Part shown: piece after piece, positions 21,901 through 62,042 of the stretch | Layout: every line of letters starts with the position of its first letter | How positions within the stretch are numbered: position 1 is the stretch's first letter | Source: Branchiostoma floridae | Lineage: Eukaryota > Chordata > Leptocardii > Amphioxiformes > Branchiostomatidae | Length of the DNA: 64,000 nt | Reading direction: 5' to 3' | NCBI RefSeq assembly: GCF_000003815.2 | Contig: NC_049982.1 | Coordinates: 22,651,063 to 22,715,062 of the forward strand | Notes under the pieces: generated by a model | What the model was told of the DNA's origin: nothing | Seen by the model: only the letters and a program-made list of their open reading frames with translations | The model's database searches: none | Made by a program: the position numbers and the translations under genes

Positions 21901-22691
21901 TGTTTTATTCGATGACACACTTAAACTTATTAAGTTAAAAGTACTAACTGAATCACTCAGACCACAGTGCACAACACGTACATTTGGTATCTTTCTGAAA
22001 GCTATGAGAACCAAAGTTATTTATATAGCTACATACCTATACTGGCAAGTGTGGCGCCTCCGTCCGCTCCTGAACCCGAAGACTCAGAAGGAGCAGAGCT
22101 GTCTCTGATGGTTCGGAATAAGGAGGAAGATGAGGAGTAAACAGTGGACCCACGGCCTGAGGTGGTCGACTCTTCCAGACCTGACTCCTCTGTAGCTGAC
22201 GAGACCGGCCTCTGTCCTATCGTGGTGAAGACGGATTGTGAAGTCTTCCCGAGTTTCTTTCGCGGAGACCCGGAAGCTGAGTTGGAACCCAGTAGAAACG
22301 CGACGTTCTCTCCGTTGGCCACGTCTGTGACCGTGCTAGCACCTGACGGATTATCCACAGTGGTGAAGACGGCTGCGGTCGCCCTGAGGATTTTTCTAGA
22401 GGGGGATCCCTGTACGCTGTCCCTCCCCCTTTGCGGTAGTATGCCCTGCGTGGTGGTAGAGATGGAGTCCCTGAGATAGGATTTGTCGCCAACGTTCAGG
22501 AAGATGGGGTTGCTCCGTGGTACCTTCCCTCCCCATCTTCTCTTCAGTCCCTCTAGATCTAACGATTTGCTGTCGTACGCTCCCTTGATGGTGTAGAAGA
22601 ACACGTTAGGCCTTCCTGTGCTCCACGTGGCCCTCCCGTCCCTCTCTATGTGTTGAAACACTGGCTCTGACTCGCTTCTGGATTCCGCCAT
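6891..22691 (-). CDS. DPYSL: Collapsin response mediator protein (CRMP / dihydropyrimidinase-like), 5' part of gene with alternative first exons
   Basis: CRMPs are cytosolic tubulin- and actin-regulating phosphoproteins of neurons that descend from dihydropyrimidinase. Only the 5' end lies in the window: a common exon at 6891..6985, a short-form first exon at 15531..15575, and a long-form leader of three exons (22037..22691, 21620..21877, 20811..21379). Both leaders end in phase 0 and join the common exon, which starts in phase 0 after CAG. The common exon encodes an I-K-G-G-R-V-V-N-D-D-Q-S core. The DDQS form is that of CRMPs rather than of dihydropyrimidinase proper, which has DDFS (family knowledge). 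Vertebrate DPYSL genes use the same long/short alternative promoter layout. The catalytic-like domain is left of the window, so whether the metal-binding residues are kept cannot be judged. Confidence 0.85.
7851..7888. repeat. Perfect 38-bp palindrome flanked by 7-bp direct repeats
   Basis: The left arm CAATGAGCTTTTATATCAG is followed immediately by its exact reverse complement. GTACGAT occurs directly on both sides (7844..7850 and 7889..7895), as expected of a target-site duplication around a tiny fold-back insertion or of a transposon footprint. Confidence 0.8.
8565..8587. repeat. Imperfect palindrome related to the one at 7851
   Basis: GAGCTTTATCATGATGAAAGCTC shares the AAGCTCATTGG right end with the 38-bp palindrome 700 bp away. 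The two could be ends or relics of one repeat family. Confidence 0.4.
11704..11712 (-). CDS. DPYSL: Candidate third CRMP first exon, three codons (M-V-K)
   Basis: An ATG in strong context (GCGACCATGG) is followed after three codons by the donor AAG|GTAGGC in phase 0, exactly the phase the common exon accepts. An in-frame TAG lies about ten codons upstream, so the frame must start here. The surrounding 11.3-12.35 kb block is GC-richer than the intron and contains a CACGTG E-box (near 11836) and an NRF-1-like site. It would give a protein that starts just before the dihydropyrimidinase fold. No transcript evidence is available, and a chance ATG-donor pair cannot be excluded. Confidence 0.4.
12327..12336. 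promoter_or_regulatory. NRF-1-like palindrome GCGCATGCGC
   Basis: A perfect match to the nuclear respiratory factor 1 consensus core, inside a GC-richer block about 600 bp upstream of the candidate three-codon CRMP exon. NRF-1 sites are typical of CpG-type promoters, so an internal promoter here is an inference. Confidence 0.4.
13375..13659. mobile_element. Fold-back element (MITE), about 285 bp
   Basis: The left end AGCCTGGGTACCATCAGTAT and the reverse complement of the right end (AGTCTGGGTACCACCTGGAT) align through the following ATAGTAGTTC block. The interior has further repeats of GTATAATAACGTCGGAGCGAA type. No coding capacity. The target-site duplication is not clear. Confidence 0.65.
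14010..14152 (-). repeat. tRNA-derived SINE-like repeat
   Basis: On the minus strand the head shows an A-box-like TGGCCTAGCGAGTAGAG and a B-box-like GAGTTCGATTC about 30 bp apart, which is the layout of an RNA polymerase III promoter in a tRNA-derived SINE. It lacks a foldable full tRNA, so it is not a tRNA gene. Confidence 0.5.
15531..15575 (-). CDS. DPYSL: CRMP short-isoform first coding exon
   Basis: Encodes MNLGIFPKDQVPHIK and ends AAG|GTAGGT in phase 0, joining the common exon. The length and the I-P-basic-I ending resemble the 13-residue first exon of vertebrate short CRMPs (M-S-Y-Q-G-K-K-N-I-P-R-I-T, known). The ~120 bp upstream are GC-rich, as expected of a promoter or first exon. 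The frame stays open upstream with other ATGs (e.g. a M-W-P-G-L-K-S-P-G-A-G extension), so a slightly longer start is possible; the chosen start gives the family-typical length. Confidence 0.75.
17185..17325 (-). repeat. SINE-like repeat relic
   Basis: It shares the GAAGAGGCTCGGTGGGTG and TTTCC.AGGGCACAAC blocks with the repeat at 34688..34935. On the minus strand it ends in a tRNA-like GACGTAGCGGTTAGAGCG head with a degraded B box. Confidence 0.5.
17340..17402. repeat. CA-rich microsatellite
   Basis: Alternating CACACGCACGTG and ACACAC tracts over about 60 bp. Confidence 0.8.
18384..18810. repeat. Tandem duplication, 254-bp and 173-bp copies
   Basis: 18384..18637 and 18638..18810 share AGAACCGCC.CGATAACGTT-type starts, GAACAATCCTAGTTCTA and AAATCTGAGATCAAACCTCA ends. 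The second copy has lost about 80 bp of the interior. Confidence 0.8.
19883..20045. mobile_element. Small fold-back element
   Basis: AACTGTAATTTCCAACACAC at the left pairs with GTGTTGGAAATGGTAGTTT at the right, and ACTCCGGTCTTT with AAGACTGGCCGGAGT inside. No coding capacity. Confidence 0.5.
20811..21379 (-). CDS. DPYSL: CRMP long-isoform leader exon L3
   Basis: 569 nt, acceptor CATCACGTAG, donor TTG|GTAAGG, entering in phase 1 and leaving in phase 0 to the common exon. It starts G-R-P-L-P-S-S-S-P-K-R and holds VFRNVGG, LFTNVGDKS and LFRKLHDKD, versions of the leader's F-x-x-[VIL] motif, then an acidic tail rich in E, D and T. No structured domain is evident; it is likely intrinsically disordered. 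The intron sequence just before it resembles that before L2, which suggests the two arose from one ancestral exon. Confidence 0.85.
21620..21877 (-). CDS. DPYSL: CRMP long-isoform leader exon L2 (tandem duplicate of the L1 3' part)
   Basis: 258 nt, symmetrical phase 1-1, acceptor CATCTTGTAG and donor ATAG|GTAAGT. It encodes G-R-P-H-P-S-S-S-P-K-K, then GKTSQAVFTTIGQRPVSS, a Ser run, and ends ADGGATLASIG. From the GKTSQ position to its end it is almost identical to the end of L1, and the similarity continues into the downstream intron. As a phase-symmetric exon it could be skipped or repeated without a frame change. Confidence 0.88.
22037..22691 (-). CDS. DPYSL: CRMP long-isoform first coding exon L1
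   Basis: 655 nt from ATG in good context (AACATGG) to ATAG|GTATGT, leaving in phase 1. The protein begins MAESRSESEPVFQ. A V-F-F-Y-T-I-K-G-A-Y-D-S-K-S-L-D-L block is followed by G-G-K-V-P-R-S. This matches the conserved M-F-x-x-V-E-G-A-[FY]-E-x-K-T-[LI]-D-F ... T-P-R-S block of vertebrate long CRMP isoforms. Vertebrate long forms likewise start M-A and have P-V-Y near the start. The remainder is Ser/Thr-rich with repeated SP-[KR]-x(4-6)-[AT]-x-x-VFTT-[VI] modules. An upstream in-frame ATG at 22751 would add 20 residues; the downstream one fits the family. Confidence 0.88.
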
Positions 22692-25600
22692 GTTGTTTCT
22701 GGTGAAAGCTGCACCCTCCCACACATACACAGCATTTACCGCACGTGCCACTATGGAGACCGGGTCGCTACGACTTATCGTGAGCCATCATTCCTGCCCG
22801 AGTCAGCGCCCCTGACAAAAATACATGGCGCTGCGCGGTGAACTCTGGACGTGCTTTCCAATATTAAACGGACTGGGCTCATTACCATGCACCCAGACCT
22901 CAGGTGCACAACAGACGACACAGCCACACACAAAGGTGCTGAAAAAAACACCATTTCAACTCATTTGTAAGTCATTTTTCTTAGTTTAAGTGAGGCTTTG
23001 ATTTAAATATTTTCCATGATTATACCACGATAACGTTATGTTTTTCCATGGCCGTGATTATAACATCTTTCCCATGATACCATAATGATGCACAACCGTA
23101 TAGCTTCCACAAAACCCATCTTGTGAGTCATCTTTCTTACCTTTACCTCGGCTTTGATTTTAAGGTTTCCCCCTAATTATATCATCAACGAGAACGGAAT
23201 TAAACGTGACAGGAATGTGAAGGAAGGGGCAGACGGTCCCAGGGGACAGGATCGGACGATACCGGAGCGCAGAATGCGGGGAAAATCTCATTTCACGTTG
23301 GAGCGGGCCAGTCGCGTCGTAACGACCCTATGCAAATTATCGACATAACCCAATTCACTTGGCGTTCAATCAGATGATATACGCGTCTGTTGGTCTCAAG
23401 GAATAGCCAGTGGTAAATCATTGGAATAGTCTCTCCGAAAATCAACCTGTTTTGCTTTACGACGAAACCATGCCCCTGGCTCCTTTTGAATTCATTTTTA
23501 TTCTCATTGCACATTTGTAACGTGTATGCGTAATGAAATACAAACATTATAAAATGATTACACTGACCAACAATTACGAAACATTCAAGACTGCCCCTCC
23601 CCTCCTGCCTCGTTAGCGCATAAAACAAATCCAGTCTTGGCCGGTCACAGTACTTTATTTCATAACGATCAGATGTCACTGAAAAAGATAAGTCTGTCTC
23701 TTCTTGTATTCAATCTGCTAACATAATGCTCCTCGAAATTGATATTATCGGGGCATTGACTGATACGAGACGGTTAGAATTTGTCTAAAACAGTTGCACT
23801 AGATCAAAATGCCTTTCCAACAAGCCTCAAAAGATAAACACGCCTAAGTCTCCATAGCCTACTTCTGTCTCTCAGGTACTTTAACAAATTTATTATCGAT
23901 TGAAAATAAAGGATCGCAATTTGCTACTTTGCACCACGCCTGCATTGAAATCATTGTATTTATTGTTTGAGTATTTGAGGATGATATGTCGCCTATAATT
24001 TCCAAATGTCGTGTCGGAAAAGATAATTATGCAATGGACGAAACTCAACGTTAACCAAACATCCAACAGAAAGCGTGATGAATTTTGCTGTATCAAAGTA
24101 CAGAGAAAAAACCCTGTACGCGCCTGGTAACTCATTGCAACTGAGGTATCATTGCTGGTCAATGGTTAAAAGGCGTCAAGTTATTGTTGACAGTTGGCTT
24201 TACCTCGAATTTACGACAGGTTCAATACACCAGCCTTGCAATACACCAGCCTCACACCCTGTGTTGTGCACATTGGCTAGACACCCTGGTCTGGAGAGCA
24301 CGTCAATATGGATCCCCTGGGAACGAGGTGGAAGGAAATGCACCTGCGTCACTAAAACGTCATTTCCGTAATTTATCCAGCAACAGGGACGTTTTATGAT
24401 CTCTCTTTTGGATTTACGGTTCTGGAAAGCTGGGGCAATCACGGGCTTTGATCTTTATTTTGCAAACTCAAGTCACGGAAATTTATCATCACTAAATCAA
24501 ACATGCAATCTGTAAAAGTTTCCTTCGCGTATTTAAACAGGCAGGACACGATTTTGTTGGCAAACACAAACTGTCACGAACTATTACACCATAGTGATTC
24601 AAACTGAAGAAAATTCAGTATTCAACTGAACAAAGGGACATTTGATTGTTTTCATGAAGGGCTCTGTAGACAAAGTAACAATTGGTTGTTATGAAGGGGC
24701 GCTTTGATGTCACAGAAAATGTCAAGGATTACAAGTGGGATCCGGATAGATAGATGAGATTGATCTGGTGTCACACATTCCAAAATGCAATGTAATCAGT
24801 ATTACAAAATGACAATGATAAAGGTGGAATACAAGACTTTGAAAATACTCCAAAGTTTTTTTTTTCAAAACAAGAGCGCCGAATGAATGTAATAAAGCAA
24901 AAAGGTTACATTCATTTCATATTTTAAACAAACGTTGACTGTATGTAATTACGAGAATACATGTACAAGAATATTTCAAACAAACGGATGAATGATTGTT
25001 TAACATATGTAAATATGTTACATAACAGAAACTTGTGCTAAGTCCGACAAAAACCGAGTTTATCAATGTGATCCAATGACAAGACGACGTGGCAGTGGGG
25101 ACCCCTAGCTGTTGACGTAGTAGTTGCAGCTCGACAGTGAGTGTCCACGGCTGCAGTACTGTCAGTGATTATTAGGAGGCGCTTTTGATCCATGACGTCT
25201 TCTAACGTACTAAAGCATCGAAACAGCCGCACTAATGCGTTGTGAATCTTAATCTCGTGTCCACAAGCGCTAACCTACTTGTAACCTACATGCACATATC
25301 TTATTAGTTGCAAGTAATGTAGATTAAGTGATGAATTTTAAAGACAGGACTTTCACACATACTTTAGGGCATAGATCATTAGTTAATATAGATTGCAGTA
25401 TGCTAATTACAATGAACATAAATAGATCAAACAAGAAATTCATAAATGCCAAATTCATGAACGCAGTTCTAAGGAATCTGGTCTCCTGTTTTCAGCAGAA
25501 ATTAATCCAAAATCAATGAAGTTGATCATCAATTTTGCAGAATCATTCATAGGTCTATTCTCTTTGGATTCAAATTTACATTAAAATGTAAACCATTCAA

Positions 25601-28600
25601 GAAGTTGAGCAATAAAAAGCGATAACTTTGATATAGAAACCAACTTTAATCTTCTGCAACAGCAGAATAAGGGTACACTTTGACAGTATCTCTGATATCT
25701 CATCCAGAATAACACAACAACATATCAAAATCACAACAAATTATCATAACAGTGTACAAAATCAAAACAATAATTTTTGGTATAACATTCTAAATCATTT
25801 GTTACAGTATCTTACAGAAGATGAGAAAATATAAACTTACAGTTTGTGTGAACTAGTAACGAAACAAATGAACAAATGTTGGCTCCACTTCCAAGTTCTG
25901 GCCATGGGTATTCAACATCATTCTATGTGATTGTTAGTAGAACCAGAATATATGTCAAAACAATGTCTGGACATTCTTACATGCACAACATAACCAGAAC
26001 AAAGTCAATAAAAAGCAGTACACATGTATAACTGATCTAAATGCTGTTTCAACAAGAATGCAATCTTCTTCTTCATGTACATTTTGTGCATTGACTGTAC
26101 AAAATGTGCACACCCTATGTAGCTGTACATAATATGTCTATGTGGGAAACATAACGTTATGTATCAAACTGTGTATGAAGTACAGGGCTGTTAAGTTCTA
26201 CATTGAACGTTGACAGTCTGCAAATACATGAGAAGTGTTGGCATCAACCACAGAATCATCAGTGCATAATGTCTATGCACATGAATTTCTCCTGTTCCTG
26301 TCCTACTCCTATCTTTGTACAATATCTAGTTCTAATGTTGAATCAAAATATTTCTCCACTAATATAGACTCAAATCCTACTCCATTCTCTATCAACATCT
26401 CTGTGTATTATTGTTCCAACTTCTGTCACAAAGCTTTGGAAAATACAATTGTGTACAATACAACTGTACGAAATACCATGTTCTTTCTTATATTTCCAAC
26501 GAAATGTATAATAATGATAAAGTCTCACATATAACTTCCTACAATCATAATAGCAGCTTCCTCCAAATTGACGTCACGTCATCTTCAAGCATAGCCTATA
26601 GTTCAGGCACTTTACTCTCTCATTTCTCCACCAAAGTTTCTTACACTTCATTTCAAGCCACAATATAGCACAGACTTCTGATTGGCCAGTAGCAACTGAC
26701 CTATCAGGATGCGTCACTTGCAATGGACCAATTACAGTACGACTTACTTTAAGCACAGGCTTCTGATTGGTCACAGTAGCAACTGAACAATCACAGTGAA
26801 GTTGACATATGTGACTTCTTTGCTTAAACTTTTTAATATTGACCAAAAAAATGACCAACAAATCATGTGTTTGAGCCACACGTTTGTTTTGTGTGTGTTT
26901 TTTTAAAAGGATGATAAAAGCTTAAGGATGATATTAAACAAAGAGAAAGCAGTATACAGCCAATTGTATTTTCTGCCAAATATAAGCATTTTTTTGCAAT
27001 ATACACAAATTGAAAAGCTACTGAAATTCCAACAGTTTCCAAAGAGGTTTTACACTCCATTTGCTGTACCACTAAAACCACACACCCTTTCACTGTGAAG
27101 TCAGGTGATGCATTAAGAAACAAGATGATATCCAAAATTCTGACAAAAAAGAAAAGCTCAAACTCAACATCCATATACATGTATACATAGTATCCTTTCC
27201 AAAATTACAGATCTAAATTGTTTTTGCAAAAGAAAAACAAATAACATGTTAATACAAACAAAAATGCATACATGATGTAAATCCATGTACTCTTTTTTTA
27301 ACGATTTCACACGTAAATCTCTTATCCATATTCACACTATCAAACTTGGATACTGCATAACTAATGTACATTGTACATGTACAAGCTGTACATACAGCTT
27401 TTCAAATTTCTACACTCACACAGGTACATGTAAATACCAGTGGGTTCATAAGATTTTTATTTTACAAAACTAAATAACTCTATTATCATCTTTTACAATA
27501 ATTGCTGCATTCTCATCCTATGTCTTTATTGCACACATTGACTCATCAATCTAATTTCATGAACCAAGAAACGTAACATTGGTGTTCCTTTCAACATTGA
27601 TTTCTTAGGCATACATCTTCATATTCTTTCTTTATTGACATTTTGGCAGCTGTTCTGCTACGTCCATATAGGGCAAAGTGATCTTTCTCCAGGTTGCATT
27701 GGGACATAATTATCACAAGGAGCAATGCAGGATAGTCCCATTTGAAAGCGCATCCTTGTCATGATAATTACGTCACAATACGACAAAAACAAAAGTTCAC
27801 TTTGCCCTGGTAAAAATCAGCAGAGAAGCTGTTGAGAAAGAGTATAAGGATAGGTACCTAAGAAGATTGTTGAATTACTTTACCAACTACTAGGGTATTC
27901 ATAGACAGTTGTTCCTACCCACCTTTGTCTACATTTAACAATCAGGACCTACATATGCCCTTCTAACATGAAAAACCATTTCTACTATACCTTGTCCTGA
28001 CACAGAGTCATTCATTGAGTGGTTACACCGCAAGTCAACTCTCTGATTTGGCAAGTGTCAATATAACCACAAAATGAACAACGTTTCTGTATGACGACAA
28101 CAATGAGATCTCACAAGAGTCTGAAAGTGAAGTGAACACATCAGGAAAATTACCAAATGTTGAACATGTCACTCCATAACCTGGTTAAATATCATTCCAG
28201 TGGCTAGAATAGGCGAGCCTGGCACCACTGTGTAGACATGAGTTTGTCAACCGACAAGAATGGTGTGAACAGGAAATAAAAGGGAAATAATCACTAGAGC
28301 TACTCCTAAACATCGGCAGAGAAGAAGGTGGTTGTGTACAGGAACTCTTAATATCCTATGACTAACCAATTTGATGAAACTACGAGCACAGATGTTCTTT
28401 CTGTGACTAGATTGTCTGTCCCCTCAACTCTAGTTCTTTAAGTTTCCTTCCATCTACTATCCACAGGTGCCACAAGATTTTAGTTGGAAGATTCTTCATT
28501 AGTTCTTGATCTGATAATCATTTCTTACGCATGGTGGTCACCAGTCTGGCCACAGTTTCCTGACATCCGCTAGACAAGCCAAGGAGATATACCTGTACAC

Positions 28601-28941
28601 AACATGTTGTATGAAGTTGATCTAATCTGTTGTCTTTGCTTCTGACTGGGGCCCAATCTTATACTATAGGTCCTAAAATGGTAGCGTAAATTGTCAAACT
28701 CTGTCCTAACTTCCTTGCCTACATTGGTATATTAAGCAAGTTATCAAAAGTATATTTTGCATGCATGTCTTCATCTTGTGACTAACAGACCTAAACCTTT
28801 TGTTGGTGTTTAACTTGACTATAGAACTTGTAATGTACTCCATGAAACACTGACTGAACTATCTAATCTAGACTTCTGCATGTGTTATAACACACCGCTG
28901 TAGGGTCGAGGGTGGCTTGAAACTGGAACTGTCTCCTGATG
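22692..28941. other. Spacer: upstream region of CRMP long promoter and CNNM 3' UTR
   Basis: AT-rich with no exon found. The segment below the CNNM stop should hold its 3' UTR; AATAAA on the minus strand occurs at 27631..27636, among other AT-rich candidates. A short local duplication with two TGATTGG (CCAAT) boxes lies at 26660..26790. Confidence 0.5.
27631..27636 (-). terminator. Candidate CNNM polyadenylation signal
   Basis: AATAAA on the minus strand, 1.3 kb downstream of the CNNM stop codon. The region is AT-rich and the true cleavage site is unknown. Confidence 0.25.
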
Positions 28942-58637
<29,696 letters not shown>

Positions 58638-59230
58638 CTTTGAAAAACATAGAACCACGTGACCTTCGCGCACGGTACGCTGGGTAGGATTAATCCAAAG
58701 TTATGATTTTTAGGGAGAATCATGAAAGTCTTAAGCCATTAACAAGACTTAAACTTCTTTTTCGACAACTCTCTGCTTATAACTCCACGTTATTAATAGT
58801 TATTACTTGCTTTACTTATAATTATAAATCTCTATCATGGAATATAAGTTAGACCATATGTCATAGTTCTAGATTGTCACTCCACTGAAGAATGAAATAT
58901 TCTAAATCGATAAAACTAGGTCATTTTTTTCCGTGGGGGTTTCACAACCGCGGGAACTTTTAGAAGTGTTTAGAAATGTTAGGAATTTTAGCAGGATAAA
59001 TGTACTTTAGTCCTTGGGAACACAACATTTCTTGTTTCCAGTTTTCTCTTGATTGCTAAACGAAAAGCTGGTGCGGTTTGTTGCTGTTTACCACACAGGT
59101 TCGTTGACACTGCGGACATTGAACTCAGTAAACAACAACACCAGGAGGCGTGTCCAGGTTAGGTGCTCACATTACGGGCATGTGATCCGTACCAGAGATC
59201 AGAGTCTTCCTTAGTTTGTGCGGCGCCAAC
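58638..59230. promoter_or_regulatory. Divergent promoter interval between CNNM and a secreted-protein gene
   Basis: Start codons of the two divergent genes are 593 bp apart, so their promoters must lie here or overlap. No clear TATA box at a fixed distance. A CACGTG-type ACCACGTGACC site lies at 58650..58662, just upstream of CNNM. Confidence 0.5.
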
Positions 59231-59324
59231 ATGAAGAAGACTGTCGCTCTGCTGTGTGTGACACTGGTGGCAGTGTGGGGGTGTCAGCCTCCTGACTGTG
59301 ACAGGAAAGACTGTGGCACATGTG
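59231..59324 (+). CDS. Secreted protein exon 1, signal peptide
   Basis: 94 nt, ATG to TGTG|GTAATT, phase 1. Encodes the signal peptide and the C-x4-C-x4-C-x2-C stretch. Confidence 0.85.
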
Positions 59325-61835
59325 GTAATTTGACACCATTTTAAAGAATGATTGACGCACTACATGTCAGGCTAATTCGATTTGAGCTGGAGTGATGGAT
59401 TGGAGGTTTCAATATTTGGATTACCCTGCTGTAGTTCCTCCGCTACACTTAACTAACCAAATCTAGCATGCAGGTTTAATGTATAATTCCTTACGGGGGA
59501 TGGTCCAACCTGCATCATGGTTACCATCAGTCAGTGCTCTAAATTATATCAGAATGGCACCAACTAAAAGTTGCATTAAATTTAACAGTAAGCGATTGCT
59601 TTGCTCAAAGCTAAATTCAGGCATCAATTACGCTTAATGTCGAATGTACCACTTCTGCTCTGCGGTTTCGGTTACAAATTACGTGGGATGAAAATGACAG
59701 AAAACGCTCTGAGGAAAAGTCACTTGCATGCATGCATCCTTAAAATGTTTGTTTTGTGTCATTGTGATATGAAATATGTAGGTAATGGATCATGTCTTTT
59801 TTCTTTCCTTCTCAACTCTAGGAAATGCCTGCTGTTCTCTGTCCTTTCACTTGGGTAAGATTCTCATGAGCATACTTTCATGCTGTTCTTGTGTCATTCA
59901 GAGAATTTCATTTTGCTACAAAAAAAGGAAGTCCATCATCAGTGAAGGTTAGACATCCTGGTATTAAATGATATGAGAGAATGTACAACCACACCTTCAA
60001 CAGGAAAGGGGGCCTGCACTTGGGACCCTGCACTCTCACCCGCAAGACCTCATGTACTCAAACAACAGGAGCTAATTGACTCATTTGCATCAACCTTCGC
60101 TTGACTTAACTTTTGCTTCACATTGGACTATCTGCTCTGTGTCTCTGAAGAAAGGTAGTTGATGCCAGCTGAAAAGTCTGACTGTTTTGAAAATGATATC
60201 CAGATGCTAAAGTAACCTCCATTTGGTGTATGATAATGCTTAGATTATTATTCAATGTGGAGCTTATTTTTATAAATTGTGTAACTAAACTGTATATAAA
60301 CAGTGTAGATTTGTATTTGGTGTGGGTTTCAATCTGCATTAAATTTTGTACCAAGTGATGCATTGAAACTCTACATCATATTTTCATGCCTTTAAATCAT
60401 GGACAATCAAACATTCAATGCTATATATGGGAGCAACATTTTAGTCCTGATGTCTCACTTTATAGATGGTGTGACCAGCCAAGCTGCCTATAACAAGATC
60501 ATGATGAACCTCAAGAATGGTAAGTACTGCCTGTAATTCTCAAGGTTGCTGTTACTATTTGCTTGTAAGTGCAAAAATATGTAATGACGTGATCAGTTTA
60601 TTTGATGAAAGGTTGCTTTCTATGGCACTTAAAATGTAAAAGTGGCAAGTCTCCAAGCTGTCAAAGGCATGTAAATGCAATGTTTAATCTACAATGAGGA
60701 AGACTAGTTGACTCTTCTGAACTGGTTCCATCTTCCAATTTGTACTTGTGAACAAAGTTGTTGTACTATCATGGGCTGCTAGGTGGCGCTGATGGCAGGT
60801 ACAGCTACAGTGGAGGTGATGACCTGAGGCCTTACAATATCTCAGCATCCTTCATCCTTCAGGTACTTTGTATGGGATAAACAAAATATTTCTTCATATT
60901 AATTAGATAGTATCACCATAACCCTCTGCAGGCCTGATTTCACAGAAGGTATGTCTTTGGTCATGAAAGAAGTCAATCTGTATAAGAATGTAAGAGTTTG
61001 AAAATTCATTTTGTTATGTCCAAAGTCTCGTCCTTGGGGGGTAGTACCAAACAGCCTTGTACAATATTCTCTCTACATGTGTTACCATTACCAAAACATG
61101 TTGTCCTCTAATGATTAGAGACGAAAAGCTCTTTCAATAGCTTAGGGTGCAATATGTGTCCTTTGCCACTCAATTTTTTTCTGGCCAAGCACGCTGGGCC
61201 ACCCCTACTCTTCTCAATAGGTCTGTTTCACGAGTGGAGGTTTGATACTTGAAGCTCCTCCAAATATGGGATCAAAGTCTTAACGTCCCTTTGGAAGGAC
61301 AAAAAAAAGGAAACCTGACTCATAGACTTAGAACATTTCTCACCACAGGGTGTGCATATGACGTTGGTGCACCATTACAATGACACCCTGAACTTTGTCC
61401 TGACGGATGACATGAAACCGTCCATCCACCCCCTGGGCACCACTCTCCATGCCTTCTCCATCTCTCAGATCGCTGGGGCGTACTGTGATGACGGGCAGAA
61501 CTACAAGAACCTGGTGGGATTTGTGAAGGCCCTGAGTAAGTAAATATTATGTGTCATATTATTCAGATACAAAACTGCCCAAGACCACCAAAAGTCAAGA
61601 TATGGTCAAGGGATAAAGTCAAGTGGTACAGTCACAACAGGGAGGTGGATACTACTGGGGGTATGGACACCACAGGGGGTACGGACATTACAGGGGGTAC
61701 AGACATTACAAGGGTACAGATCTAGACATAAAGATTTTGTAAATTTACTGTTCGAGTTTAATTTCTGCAACATCATTTCTTTCAGATATGAAATACACTG
61801 AGACCACGGTAGCCGGCTGTCCCAAACCGATGTAG
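59231..61835 (+). CDS. Secreted 165-residue protein of unknown family, six exons
   Basis: Exons: 59231..59324, 59822..59854, 60466..60519, 60783..60862, 61349..61535, 61786..61835; all with GT-AG borders and matching phases (1,1,1,0,1), total 498 nt. The signal peptide MKKTVALLCVTLVAVWG is cleaved near G17. The N-terminus is Cys-rich (C18, C23, C28, C31, C35, C36), with further Cys at 123 and 161, so disulphides are likely. N-glycosylation sequons are at N79 (N-I-S) and N98 (N-D-T). A conserved-looking core runs through C-C-S-L-S-F-H-L-D-G-V-T, ASFILQGVHMTLVHHYNDT and AYCDDGQNYKNLVGFVKAL. I do not recognise the family and assign no function. The start has a good context (AACATGA) and the 3' end has AATAAA at 62037. 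Confidence 0.85.
59822..59854 (+). CDS. Secreted protein exon 2 (33 nt)
   Basis: Acceptor CCTTCTCAACTCTAG, donor TTGG|GTAAGA, phase 1-1; encodes N-A-C-C-S-L-S-F-H-L. Confidence 0.8.
60466..60519 (+). CDS. Secreted protein exon 3 (54 nt)
   Basis: Acceptor CTCACTTTATAG, donor AATG|GTAAGT, phase 1-1; encodes D-G-V-T-S-Q-A-A-Y-N-K-I-M-M-N-L-K-N. Confidence 0.85.
60783..60862 (+). CDS. Secreted protein exon 4 (80 nt)
   Basis: Acceptor GGGCTGCTAG, donor CTTCAG|GTACTT, phase 1 to 0; ends in N-I-S-A-S-F-I-L-Q. Confidence 0.8.
61349..61535 (+). CDS. Secreted protein exon 5 (187 nt)
   Basis: Acceptor TTTCTCACCACAG, donor CTGA|GTAAGT, phase 0 to 1; the largest exon, GC-rich, with the H-H-Y-N-D-T and A-Y-C-D-D-G segments. 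Confidence 0.88.
61786..61835 (+). CDS. Secreted protein last exon
   Basis: Acceptor CATCATTTCTTTCAG, ends C-P-K-P-M and TAG at 61833..61835. Confidence 0.85.
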
Positions 61836-62036
61836 AACAGAAGACCACACGGGGGAAAATCCTTGAAGGATCTTCATTCCCACACAAGGCTTCAAAACAT
61901 CCTTACTGCAATAATTAATAGGCTAAATTCACATTAATTTGTGACATCTCTTGAAAATTAGATGAAAAATAATGTACTAAAAACCAAATGTTTGGTCCAA
62001 GAATTTTGTCATCACAAGAAAAACAGTGACACGTAC

Positions 62037-62042
62037 AATAAA
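62037..62042 (+). terminator. Polyadenylation signal of the secreted-protein gene
   Basis: AATAAA 202 bp after the stop codon, followed by TTTG/GT-type sequence. Confidence 0.65.
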
